Notes under the pieces: generated by a model | Told to the model about the DNA's origin: nothing | What the model saw: only the letters and a program-made list of their open reading frames with translations | Databases searched by the model: none | Translations under genes and position numbers: made by a program | Assembly: GCA_013339895.1 (NCBI GenBank) | Contig: JABACO010000106.1 | Span: 43,063-107,062 of the forward strand | Source of the DNA: Ephydatia muelleri | Lineage: Eukaryota > Porifera > Demospongiae > Spongillida > Spongillidae | DNA length: 64,000 bases | Reading direction: 5' to 3' | Shown here: one piece after another, positions 45,801 to 56,090 of the stretch | How positions within the stretch are numbered: the first letter of the stretch is position 1 | How the letters are laid out: each line of letters begins with the position of its first letter

Positions 45801-48107
45801 TAGAGGATGATGTGGGAGACAGTGAAAATGAAGCCGTGCATAGCCTGGAGATAGATTAACTGATTTATTTATTATGTAGGTAATAAGAGCGGAGCGTTCA
45901 TGTATATGGTGACATGTTCCACACAAATCACATGCATGAATGCAAACCACGACTGTCATTCAGACACGAACTTGCGATGAATGCACTGAACAATCTGCGA
46001 ACGATGTAGTGGTTACATAATGTACATGAATTTATACAAAGCAGCTGCAAAACCCAGCGATTTGACACAACATTCCCTAGCCCTAAAGTGTTTTTGTTTA
46101 GGCAGTAAACAATGTTTAATGTTTTGATGAAGGGCGAATGGTTGTGCACCTACCCCCTGCCATATAATTAGATGTAGCATGGGAAAGCATATATGGCATT
46201 AAAAGGGGAACATTGTCTAAGGTTAAAGTAGGTCTAGCCACCTGCCTGTCGGCAACTCCCCCTTCTAAACATACTATCCCAAACTAGATTGCAGCATGCA
46301 GCTTTCTTCTCACTCAATAAAAGAACTATACTATACTAGCATTTATACAAATCAATTTAACATATTATTTTACTTATACATTTAAATACTTTTTGGCTTT
46401 AGCTAATAGTGTCTTAGTGCCACATAAGATATACACACATGGTACTTCCAGTCCGTTCCCCAGCTTTCGCCTCCCTGTCACTCTGCAAGTTATATGTCCA
46501 CCGTATGCCATGAATTTAAACATTATCTTGGACAGTTCACGGGGAACATGCCCGACGACTTCCTCTGCTTTATATAAGGCAACAGCATGTCTATCGTGAG
46601 GATTCTCAGGCTCTCTGCACACCTCCACCTCCTCACCCACAATAGGACTCCAAACATCTTTGTACATGTGATGGCCCCGAACAACACTTTCGATCTCAAA
46701 GTTTGACATAATTAGATCATTTTATTTTTTTTGGGCGTAGCTAGCTAGCTAGATAAAATGATTTAAAACTTTGGTTATTAATTTTAATCAAGTCAATGAC
46801 TACGTATAATCTAAGTATTTTTAATTTTAAAATGTTAACGTTAATTTTAATGTCAATACTCCCATTTTCCCGGCAACAGGGCGGGAAGAAGCAAGGTTTT
46901 AGTACGCTCAGTAATAAATCAACACGCACTGCAATATAATAACTGACTTGGCAGATCGATCAAGTGAGGGTACAAGGTGAGCAATATGCCAAAACGAAAA
47001 AATCAGAGCGTCGTTGACTACCGCTCGCTGCGACCACAACCGTTACCTACGCCGTTGGTCCTTACTTCAGAAATGACAAAGGTTAAGAATGATTAACGAG
47101 ATAACATAGTAGTAGGGGTGTATGGCTATGAGATTCTAAAATAGCATCTGATTTGTGCATATAGTTGAAGAGAACACACTTATAGTACGAGCACTTGAAA
47201 AAATTAATTTTGTTCCGAATAAACGCCGCGGCGTTTATATGAGATTATACGGTATTCATTACCATTGTCTTTCTTCTTTTTCAATTCTCCTTGGGAATGA
47301 ATGTAGTTACATACAGTGCAGTTCAAATACATGCATTTACAGCTTGATATAGCTATGTTTACTTATTTGAATTTTTATCACTGTTGGACCCAGAAAATGA
47401 ATTGTTTATTCTAGAAACGGATCAATCGACATTAAGACTATGAATAATTGATGAGTGGTTACCAGGCTTGTTATTTGCATCCAATTAACAGCCATTTTAA
47501 AAATCAATTAGCAAATTCAAGCGATGGTACACGCAGCGTGCATTTCAAGCGAAGCTGCTGCCTGCTGGGCTGTATAGGTATAAAGTAAGGGTATATATTG
47601 AAACGCACGTGTATTTAATATTTATTGCCCTTGCCACCAGATGCAGTTCAATACGTGGACTAGTAACCGCTCATCATAAGAGCGTAAATGGAGATCTAGC
47701 CACTGCCATACACAAGAAACAGCCTTATTATCACCTAACCGATGCCATGCATGAACGCATCCAATTACAAACCTTTTTGGATTTCTTCGTCAGTTTCGTG
47801 GTCTTCTTCATCAGCTGACCCCTCCTCACCCTGTAGGGCGTCAATGAGTTCCTCCATATCTTTCTGGTTTCCTATATATACAAGTCGTACAAAAGTGATA
47901 TACCCGGTACGTGTCTTGCAATTTCGTACCTAGAGCTTGAATAGTGGCTTCGTATATTGCTTTGTCTGACCACTGCACCTCAACCGTCTCCCCCACTTTC
48001 AAAATACGTGATGCCGGTTCAACAATCCTGGTGACAGGGATAGTGCTGCTGCTGCCATCATCGAACAATACCATGGCATGTGTCGGTGCTAAATGGTAAT
48101 ACTTCAT
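42801..48107 (-). CDS. Tudor-like / BEN-domain accessory gene of the CACTA-like element
   Basis: Exons: 48107-47930, 47871-47773, 43946-43921, 43842-43762, 43136-42926, 42853-42801; all splice sites are GT..AG and phases match. Exon 1 encodes a small Tudor/chromo-like barrel (MVLFDDGSSSTIPVTRIVEP, KVGETVEVQWSDKAIYEATI). Exon 2 is acidic (EELIDALQGEEGSADEEDHE). Exon 4 is basic (KHVDTKKAKKKEALL). Exon 5 has the BEN signature LALNLMRALFSDDELVNG..ILDQTIIGGIR, and the last exon ends WMTKRYDGSQYYKAI. BEN domains bind DNA and chromatin partners. It starts 202 bp from, and divergent to, the transposase, so both may share a promoter. The pogo-like element sits in its second intron without touching exons. 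The exon model is inferred. Confidence 0.68.
44480..45859 (+). CDS. Pogo/jerky-type DDE transposase, intact, 459 aa
   Basis: Single uninterrupted ORF. Residues 1-55 form a helix-turn-helix like psq/CENP-B N termini (YSVEFKLSVVSKTETSSIRAVAREAGVDEKRVREW). About 70-150 are a second HTH (CENP-B/Tc5-type). The DDE_1 core then shows three acidic positions: ANMDETAVWADMP (first D), MLVWDAFKCHF (second D), and LQPADVCWNAPFK (third, D rather than E, as usual for pogo). The C terminus is strongly acidic (EDDAWSLMQGSDHEDGLEDD). All catalytic residues are present, so it may encode active enzyme. It acts in cut-and-paste transposition at TA sites. Confidence 0.9.
   Translation: MSGRRKKAYSVEFKLSVVSKTETSSIRAVAREAGVDEKRVREWKGQEMELEEMMQKQGKMVSKVRKRIRGGGRKVHFPKQEKLIAERILQQRALHVRVLRRDVARIAKEIITDPHFSASPGWISKFMRRYRFVTRVKTTAGQSLPKNVSERIIDYVTNCRKRITRNQLPLNCIANMDETAVWADMPGNSTIEVRGAHTIQIATTGHDKQRITICLAAFADGTKLKPFIVFKGKRIPKEICNVQDAVIRMSHNGWMNEDLTKEWIATVWNVSVQPSAKQMLVWDAFKCHFTSSVKSLLQQSNTDLVSVPPGCTKILQPADVCWNAPFKARYCDLYTVWMSARNHERTKAGNLRAPSKALMVEWVLRSWESVTCDTIRRSFDVCGVTSYDPKVIHCTKKGGLANDAHQRLENLMSQPGDDSEKDASEDDAWSLMQGSDHEDGLEDDVGDSENEAVHSLEID
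46374..46709 (-). CDS. Stand-alone HIRAN-domain protein inside the pogo-like element, 111 aa
   Basis: Intact ORF of 111 codons, convergent with the transposase and ending near the right TIR. Sequence features match the HIRAN domain of HLTF/Rad5-type proteins: start VVRGHHMYKDVWSPIVGEEV, then REPENPHDRHAVALY and GHVPRELSKIMFKF, and the final VPCVYIL strand. In HLTF this domain binds 3' single-stranded DNA ends. Here it is free-standing, so a role in handling transposition intermediates or repair is a plausible inference, not shown. Its promoter is unknown; poly(A) or stop lies at 46374. Confidence 0.82.
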   Translation of the reverse strand: MSNFEIESVVRGHHMYKDVWSPIVGEEVEVCREPENPHDRHAVALYKAEEVVGHVPRELSKIMFKFMAYGGHITCRVTGRRKLGNGLEVPCVYILCGTKTLLAKAKKYLNV

Positions 48108-48308
48108 TAAATACGCACAAAGAAAGCGTATTTAGCACATACGGCCCCACTTAGCACTTTGGACTCTAAGCGACATCTTGCTACACGTGTTCTTTCTGCG
48201 TACAGCCGTGAACTATATTGCGTACAGCCGTATACGTACCTTGGAAAAATGACGGAAGTTGTTGTTTTTTTACCGGTAGGGGAGGTAGAAAAATTATAAT
48301 TTGTAAGA

Positions 48309-51300
48309 ATGGAAAGCAAACAAAAAGCCTATCTCCGTGCCTGCAGCCTAGCGTCTAGTGAAGTACCGCTTCGAACAAGGAGTCGCTACAGCACAGGTTT
48401 AAAAACAAAACACCTACGCCTACATGAACATGATTTACTTGCCCAGTATGGATTTGAGAACTCTGCAGCGGCATGTAGACCTAGCGAAGGCTACGAAGAT
48501 ATCCAGAGTGAGACAAATGATGTGGATTTCACAGATAAATCGTTCTATAATTACTGCACTAGCAGCAGAGATTCGGTGGATGAATCTCTGGATTGTGACG
48601 AAACCCAGCGTAGTAAAGATTGTTTAGCAAAGGAAGCTCTACGGCTAAATGACACAAACATGAGTAGCAGTATGAACGAAGAAGAAACCATGTCAGACAG
48701 TTCGCCTGCCTTGAGTATGTCAAGCGATATTCAAAACAGTGAAAGATGTATTTCATCAAAAACCTCCAGCGTGTCTGACATGGAAGAATATGCTTGTGAA
48801 GGGGAGGATTTGTTAGCAGCAGATTTATTTTCAAAGGACACATCTAAGGATGAATTTTCTTGTTTAGATGACAAGTTCTTTGAGCCACTATATCCTGGAT
48901 CAGATGTTACCATTTTTGAGTACCATACCAGTTTATTTCATTTTTCACTCAAGCACTGCCTTACCAAACTTGCATATGAAGATTTGTTAAAGTTAATTAG
49001 TCAACAATTGCCTTCTCCTAATTCAGCAATGACCTCATATACAGACTAAAAAGGTTTTTTAATCATATTTTTTGTGAGCCAGTGGTTGAAAAGCATCAAT
49101 ATTGTTCAGTGTGCCATCACCTAATAACAAAAGATGAGGTGGAAACTGATTTACAGCATGTTGTCTGTCTTCACAATTGTAGTGCTCCATGTGAAGAATT
49201 CATAACATGTGATATTGAATTTCAGCTTAAGGCTATTATGGCAGGTTAGTGTTCATATAGTTGACCATGCTGCTTGCAACATTTGTTGGACTGAACATGG
49301 AAATCATACATACCAATACAGAAATATTCAGTTGTTAATTTAAAGTATATAACTACATGATTCAATCTGTGACTTTGTTATTATTTTTTGTTTCATTTAC
49401 ATTTCATTTAGACTATTGTCATGTGTTAAATATATGCATGTGAGGTTGAAAATATAAACACTTACTATACTGATTATGTTCAGATGAATCAACATGGACT
49501 GCTCTACAATCACGTTTTGACAGCAGTGGGAATCTTAGTAACTCTGGTATCTTTGGAGGAACGGAGTACAAAAAAAGAACTGTGCCAGGAGAATTTTTAT
49601 CAAGTTGCAGAAACATTTCATTTTGCCTTAACACTGATGGGGTTTCATTATTTAAATCATCCAAGGTTGAGTTGTGGCCAATTTGGCTGGAGATAAATGA
49701 ATTGCCTCCAAAAATGAGGTATATCAGTATGTGTACATGTATTAAATGTTTCAGTATGCAGTAATTATATCTGAAATTGCAGAGCCTCTAAACGGTATAC
49801 AATATTGGCAGGACTTTGGTATTCAAAGCAGAAACCTACAATGAGCACGTATATGAAGCCTCTTGTGGATAAATTGAACAAATTGTATAAGGATGGTAAG
49901 TTATATACATGGATTATATATTTATATTATTCAGGGTTTGCTATACACAATTTATTTTTTTATTTTTTTATTCAGGTGTAGAAGTTAATACACCTACTGG
50001 AAAGATTCAGGTTCATTGCATGGTATTAATGTGTTCAGCTGACCTACCAGCCAAAGCCAAAGTTGGTAACTGTGTGCAGTACAATGGATACAATGGCTGC
50101 ATGTAATACTTGTGATATTTACGGCACTCTTGTTGGTCGCACTGTGTACTGGCCTTATGATCCCAAGGCTACACTGCGCAAGCATCATGATGTTCTTCAA
50201 TATGCTGAGGAAGCAACTATGACAGGAAAGCCAGTATGTATTTTAATGCTCATGTCTAATGTTTCAATGCGTGCATCTATACATTATGCATGCATTTAGG
50301 TTTGTGGAATATATGGCATGCCAGTGTTAGCCTTACATCCTCCATTCGACACTGTTCTTGGAATGGTACTGGACATATTGCACGCTCTCTACATAGGTGT
50401 GGTAAAAGCATTGCTATCTCTCTGGTTCTCTTCAAGTAAAAGTCATGAGGAATATAGTATTTATTCTCAGGTACCGCGATGCTAAGTATAACTGACTGTG
50501 ATGAACAATGCATTCAATGTGCTAACATATATACAGATACAGGAGTGCAACAATAGATTGCTGTCAATAAAAATTCCAAATGTTATATCACGAACACCTC
50601 AAACTTTACACCAGTTTAGTAAATGGAAAGATAAGAAACAAAGAAACATAAAAATTGTGATCCTATTTGACTGTATGCAAACTAGGATCAGAACTTCAAT
50701 CCTGGCTGCTTTATTATTCTGTTCCAGTATTGAGGGGTATATTGCCTGAAATATATTTTCAGCATTATATTCTTCTTGTGACTGGTATCCATATGCTCCT
50801 GGGAGAGGAAGTATCTGAATTTCAGTTAAAGGTAGCTGATGTTTGCTTGAGAAAGTTTTATATTCAATTCTCTGAACTCTATGGTAAGCAACAACAAACA
50901 AAAAATTGATTATTACTGCATATGTGTACTACACAAACATGTCCTCATGCTGAAACTGGGTCAGGATAAAAGCCGCTAATCATTTGAAGTTGTCCTTATT
51001 TTTCACCAGGTGTATGCTCAACAACAATGAATGTTCATTTAATGTCTCATTTAACATATTTTGCTGAAGCATGGGGTCCTCTTTGGACCATGTCATGCTT
51101 TTCATTTGAAAGTGCCAATGGCACTTTACGGCGCTATTTTCATGGTTCAAGGAACATGTCTGTTCAGGTAAAGATACAATTTATAGTCTATACAGTATAT
51201 AATACAATATTATTTTAAGTATTGAGATCATATCTGTATTTTTTCCCACTGTAGCTGATGTATTCATTCTCAATGGCACAGCTCCTGCCTATTCTGAAAT

Positions 51301-51965
51301 CATCCATAGTCGGTAGAAGACCCCATGCCTCGTTGCCAAACAGGTACTGCTATGGGTATATTCTATGTACATGCACATGCATGAGAATTATTGTTATACA
51401 AATTACAAAACAAATGAAATGCTTCCTTTCTTTCCAAAGATCTCAAGTAATATCAACACCAAACACTTTAACAGTGGGTAAATCTTTGGAAGTTGAAAAG
51501 TTTTTAACAAAAAAGACACTACATGAGTTGTGCAGTCAAATGGAGTTGGGGTTTGACACATGTGCTTTTAAAGTTTTTTTAAGAGCACTGATATGAAAGG
51601 AAGTTTATCACAGTAAAGGATATCTTAGAGCCAAAAAATAAAACAATTACACAGTGATGTACAAGACAGAAGAAACGTCTGGATTTGGAGAAATTGACTT
51701 CTTTTTATGGATAAAACCTCCTGATTTAGAGCCACTGCTTCTTGCAAAATTAACACCCCATAAGAAATGTACAACTGATGCTCCAAACACTGACAATGAT
51801 GAAATAGAGGGCTATTTAAAAGATGTCATTCTTCCAGTGGAAATAATTGACTTTCATCACTTGTATATCAATGCTTCAGACATAACAGAAAAGTGCATAG
51901 CAATCAGCACAGATTTGCATAAGTATTTTGTAAAGTTTCCAAACGATTTATCTAGTATTGATTAA
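48309..51965 (+). pseudogene. CACTA/EnSpm (TNP2-type) transposase gene, multi-exon, frameshifted
   Basis: Exon 1 (48309-49242) starts MESKQKAYLRACSL, has an acidic Ser-rich stretch, then FHFSLKHCLTKLAYEDLLKLI and, after a 2-nt frameshift at about 49040, LKRFFNHIFCEPVVEKHQYCSVC. Further exons at about 49483-49718 (FCLNTDGVSLFKSSKVELWPIW), 49784-49894, 49979-50233 (frameshift near 50100), 50300-50470 (PPFDTVLGMVLDILHALYIGV), 50534-50630, 50690-50883 (SWLLYYSVPVLRGILP), 51010-51168 (NVHLMSHLTYFAEAWGPLW), 51255-51341, and a tail to 51965. This is the classic animal EnSpm transposase layout. At least two frameshifts make it non-functional as read. Confidence 0.72.
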
Positions 51966-52706
51966 CATATTCTCCTATTAATTGTTGCAATATGTTGTAT
52001 GTTACTTATTTTACAAATGTTAAACAAATGGTAAACAACGCACAAGACAGACATTGCACAAAACGTGGTTCCTAAATTGGTACAAGGATTCACGGCTTAT
52101 CTATTGCTTTACCGGCCGGAAGCTTATTAGGTAGCTGCGTTGCTTGCTCGAGGAAAATATGAACCGAAATAACGCATTCGTGCGTCGTGCATATTGATCC
52201 GCCCTGGCTTTAACAGGCCCGTAGCCAGGAAGTCTGACGGGGGGGAGGGGGGGGGGGATCGATTAATATAGCTAGGACATACTGCGGGATTTATGAAAGC
52301 GCGGGGATCCACTCGCGTTTAGAGAGCGGGTCCCCTCCCCTTGCCATTAGCCTAATATGAGTACGGAGGGGTAAGAGGGACCCCACTGCTCGAGCGATAC
52401 GACTGAAAAGCGGGGGTGCTGTCGACGTCAGCTTCGGGCCTGATGCAAAGTTTTTTTGTATACAGTGTAGTACGATAACAGGAGAGGGCTGAATTAACTC
52501 AAGCATAAAAGGGGGAATTGACCAATCCCCCCCCCCCCCCCCACCCTCTTATCTAATACAAATTTATTTTCCATACGTATGCGTATTTTCCCGTAATACT
52601 AAGGCCTGGGGTTGAGTATCCTTCTGGTTCCCAGACAGCTTCCAACCTGATTAACGTCACCGTACGCAATTTAACGCGTTACGACGGCAATTTTTTTACC
52701 CGGGGT

Positions 52707-53079
52707 TCCATTCTGATGCACGGCTTAATGCTATTTCTTCCATACAACATACAATTGGCATAAAAAGGTCTCGGAAAACTTCAAATGCTTCATGGAGTTC
52801 AACCCAACGTGTTCTGCACATCTGCTTCATCTTTGACCTTTTTTCTTCAGGAAGTAATTCTCCTATCCATTTTTCTAATGCAAGTTGCCTTTTAGGCGAA
52901 TTACTGAAGAATCGTGACACAGAATCAGCAGTCTGCATCATACTGTTGATCTCTTTAACACTACAACATTTCACCACACAGAGATTCAGACGGTGATGTT
53001 TGTTTGAACGGCTAGCCTGAGCCACGTCTGCGCCCTCTGTGGGTATCGTGGAGCCTCTAGCGTTAGATCTATGAAGCAA
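52707..53079 (-). pseudogene. hAT transposase, N-terminal/middle part (P52rIPK-like)
   Basis: Minus strand: SNKHHRLNLCVVKCCSVKEI, ADSVSRFFSNSPKRQLALEKW, KMKQMCRTRWVELHEAFEVF, VCCMEEIALSRASEWN. The segment HRLNL and CRTRW are hAT core motifs. It is cut at 52706 by the CACTA-like element and continues at 41815-40910. Upstream of about 53000 similarity is lost. Confidence 0.75.
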
Positions 53080-54270
53080 TAGTTATTGTGTATACGATGA
53101 CCTTAAATTAATATAGCAGGAAACTTGCTGCAGAGTGTACTTACTGATTTCATACTAAATATCTGTCATTTTTCCTTGCTTTAGTTGGAACACAGCAGTC
53201 GCTACCTCACATAAAGCTCTTTATTGGAACGTGTCAATTAATTAATTATTCGTGGTTAATTACTCATAGCTGGTCGGGGTGAGGGGGGGGGCGGTCTTTA
53301 GACCCCTTAGACCCCCCCCCTGGATCTGCCACAGTGCATGTACATTGTTGTGTAACTCCCCCCCACCCCCACCCCATTTACCCTAAGTACTCAGAGGGTG
53401 TAATTAATCCATATATCAAAGTGCATTCCACTTACCAATTCAGCTATCTTCTTGCTGCATCTCTCAAATTCCTCTACCAGACTGGAGAGAAGAGGACTAG
53501 ACTCTCCTACAATCATGGCGGAGTAGTTGACAAATCCTTCACACTTGATTGTTCTAGGCACTTTGTACATACAACTGCATTGCAGTGCAATGTAAGTGGC
53601 TGCACCAGCATTTGTTCACACATTTGGCACTTAAGTAAGTCTGTTACTGGAAGTACTTGTGTTGGGGCTCACTGTGGTTCCTTCTGTGTGACACACAACC
53701 TTTGGTGGTGCAATAGTGTTTATGTGATCAAGCAAGGCATTTGATGTGACCCCTGGTTGTTGCCCTGGTTTCTGTGGGTTACCTCCTTTTACTTGTACAT
53801 GTAAGTGGAGCCATGCAGCTTTTCCTGTGTGGGTTCCTGTGTGATAATGCATGTATATAATTACAAATGACACTTGGTCAATGAGTGTGTGAATATGCAG
53901 GTACTGGGACAATGTTGTAGCCAGTTATATGGCTTTACCATACAATTTTCTTTACAGCTGCTTCATGGACTTTGCACATAGCACGTCTGCACGCTCTGCA
54001 GAAACTTGTTGGGAAATCAACAGTGTCATTGCGTATGTCTATTGCAAAGCATATGAAGAGCTCCATTGAAAAGCAGCACAGATAAACGTTTATGTCGTTT
54101 GAACGTAGTGAATTAGACAGAAACTATGCTCTCTCCGATTGCGATTGGATACATATGATGTAGGTGTGAGGCATGTGAGCATGGCCACGTGGTGGAGGGT
54201 ATATTAGCCTTGGGAGCGGGGAGATTGGTCAGTCTAGGTCTCGGTGCACGCGACACCGGGAAATTTCACT

Positions 54271-54459
54271 ATGTCTGATCACGAGGAGGAAAACGCTGTT
54301 CTGACGGATAAGGGAAAGGAAAAGGATAAGGGAAAGGACGCTGACAGATCCTCTGACCGTTCGCTTACTGCGCGAATGGACCTGATGCTTCAGTCCATGC
54401 AGCAAATGCGGGAGGAGATGAAGGCTGGACAAGAAGAGACTAGATGTTGTGCGAAGTAG
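54271..54459 (+). pseudogene. Gag-like N-terminal fragment of a retroelement (tentative)
   Basis: An ATG at about 54271 begins MSDHEEENAVLTDKGKEKDK and continues as a charged coiled coil (MDLMLQSMQQMREEMKAGQEE) to a TAG at 54457. Such N termini are common in gag proteins of metazoan LTR retroelements. No LTR, protease or RT follows. Could also be an orphan exon. Confidence 0.3.
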
Positions 54460-55277
54460 AGTGTGTGCTTAACCTATTTCAACTATAAAACCCTGCATGT
54501 ATTCCAGTGAATCCGATGTTAGGTATTTGTTAATGAGCTTTGAGGACACCATGTAATGGAAATACCGTAATTCGAATCATATGATCTAATTTCTAATGTA
54601 CACGACAGAAACAGCCGTGCACAAGCCAGACCTACTTCGTTATTGAAAAGGCACAACGATCGATAATCAATGGACTGGGGACAGTTAGCGAGGATCGATA
54701 AAAAATAGACTGGGGACCGTTACTGAAAGCAGAGAGCTAGATAATTAACACCTAATTACATGGGTAGGGCATAGATATTAATCTATGGCTAATAGGGTCT
54801 AGAATCCATACACGTTAAGGCATACAATTGAATAGCTAGTATATATACACTTCTCCATCTAAGTATTCGGTTTTTTTCTCAGTGCCTTGGCCTTCTGCAG
54901 ATTCTTATTTTGTAACGTTCTATCCATGCTGCGGCATGTGAGAAACCTCGAATGCAACTCCACTTCTGCTCTGGGTTCATGGCCGTCCTGAATCGTCATA
55001 CTGCATAAAGTAAGTGGGTTGATGGAAGCTATAACCCATGGTGAAGGGAGAGTTATCTTCACCAGACGAGCACCAAGACGCTCAGATGTTAACAACGTGT
55101 GAACTGTTACTTGTCACAGCTATACAAATCAGTGTGACCATGCGTGACTCTTGTTATTTAATTAGTGATGTCAAAGGGCCACAGCCGCCATGTAGGTCTG
55201 GAGACGAGACAATCTATAACCGGCTGTAAAGAGTCGGCCCAGAGCCGTTCGCAGCTCATTACATAATCACTACCTCA

Positions 55278-55463
55278 GTGGCTACAGCGATGTCAGCGGC
55301 TGGTTTGTTTGAGTTTTTTCCCACTGGGAGTGGCAAATCGTTCGCGATGAAATCATGGTTTCAGCTGAAAATCGGACCCGCTGCTGCGACATGGGTCTGG
55401 GAACGAATTAGGGTTCGTCCAAACAAAGGGGCGCTGCGAACTCGTATAAATTATGAGCAATGA
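55278..55463 (+). pseudogene. Fragment with helicase Walker A, possibly a second RecQ-carrying element
   Basis: The open frame contains FFPTGSGKSF, a RecQ-type motif I, after a weakly helicase-like lead (MATAMSAAGLFE). About 90 nt later the strand reads GGGTCTGGGAACGAATTAG, resembling the terminus of the 16613-18391 element (inverse of TAGTCTCGTACCCAGACCC). The two together suggest an internally deleted copy of the same family; this is a weak inference. Confidence 0.35.
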
Positions 55464-56090
55464 TGAATGCTGCACTTCAAGACTTCATGAAACAGTTCAG
55501 TGGTCCTGGACCCCCCTCTGCCCCCCTCTCTCCCTGGGCCCTCTTCGCCCAGACATAAGCCAGTGCTGCTGTGTCTGATATTTGTGAGCCCTTCCGTACA
55601 CATTGTTGCCTGTATCTTGATTGAAACATAATCTTCTTGCTTTTTATATAATGAGGTCAAGTCAACCATGTACAGTTGACACACTAATGAGACAGAATGC
55701 CAGGGCAATTCTGGCTCGATGTGTAACCACCTCTAGTGACCTTTAGTTGTAGTGCTTGTTAGGTATATGGTATCATATAGATGCAAGAAACATTATTATG
55801 CAAGTTATTAAACATGTCATGAAAGTTATTAAACATGTCATGTAAGCTATAGCTCATACTGCACAAACTAATCGCACACATTAATACCTGTCTCTGTCTG
55901 TAGCTGTGTAAATGAGCATATAGCTGTACTTGCTAGTGTGCACATATACCTGTACCAGCTAGTGTGCACATATGTTTGGGTTATTTTCTCTGTTGGCTGT
56001 ACCACACACAAAAGGCTTCCCACTGACTGGTTGAGACCAGACGTGCCTCCTTATTCATCCCACATGGTGGAAGGGTTCGATATTCTATCA

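Larger units (their letters stand above)
44003..47252 (+). mobile_element. Pogo-like (Tc1/mariner group) element, 3.25 kb, recently inserted
   Basis: TIRs of about 420 bp (44003-44424 and 46833-47252) that start CCGTATAATCTCATATAAAC and differ, by my reading, at a single base (G/A at about 44136 and its partner), flanked by TA (44001-44002, 47253-47254). It contains an intact transposase ORF and a convergent HIRAN ORF. Near-identical TIRs and intact ORFs indicate youth relative to everything around it. Confidence 0.88.
41822..52704 (+). mobile_element. CACTA/EnSpm-like element, 10.9 kb, two divergent genes
   Basis: Ends CCCGGGTAAAAAA at 41822 and the inverted TTTTTTTACCCGGG ending at 52704, flanked by GT (41820-41821, 52705-52706). 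Subterminal zones are rich in ACGCG/CGCGT on both sides. It carries a TNP2-type transposase gene on plus (48309-51965) and a Tudor-like/BEN gene on minus (48107-42801), started back to back 200 bp apart. Two younger insertions lie inside: a palindromic element (42013-42480) and a pogo-like element (44003-47252). Host site: a hAT transposase frame that is restored on excision. The superfamily is assigned from the transposase; the CCCGGG terminus is unusual. Confidence 0.75.
40660..53335 (-). mobile_element. Decayed hAT transposon split by a CACTA-like element
   Basis: Two transposase fragments on the minus strand (53079-52707 and 41815-40910) become contiguous if 41822-52704 is removed. Approximate ends: CAGGGACTTCGGGAGGGG at about 40660 and TGGCAGATCCAGGGGGGGG (reverse-complemented from about 53335). 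They are flanked by AGGTGCAT / CAGTGCAT, a 6-of-8 match. Termini are degenerate, so boundaries are tentative. Confidence 0.5.
53336..56090. other. Mostly non-coding; remnants at 54259-54459 and 55278-55463
   Basis: Apart from the two remnants listed separately, nothing recognisable. A short direct repeat (TGGACTGGGGAC) lies at 54672 and 54708. Pyrimidine-rich tract at 55510-55540. Confidence 0.4.
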
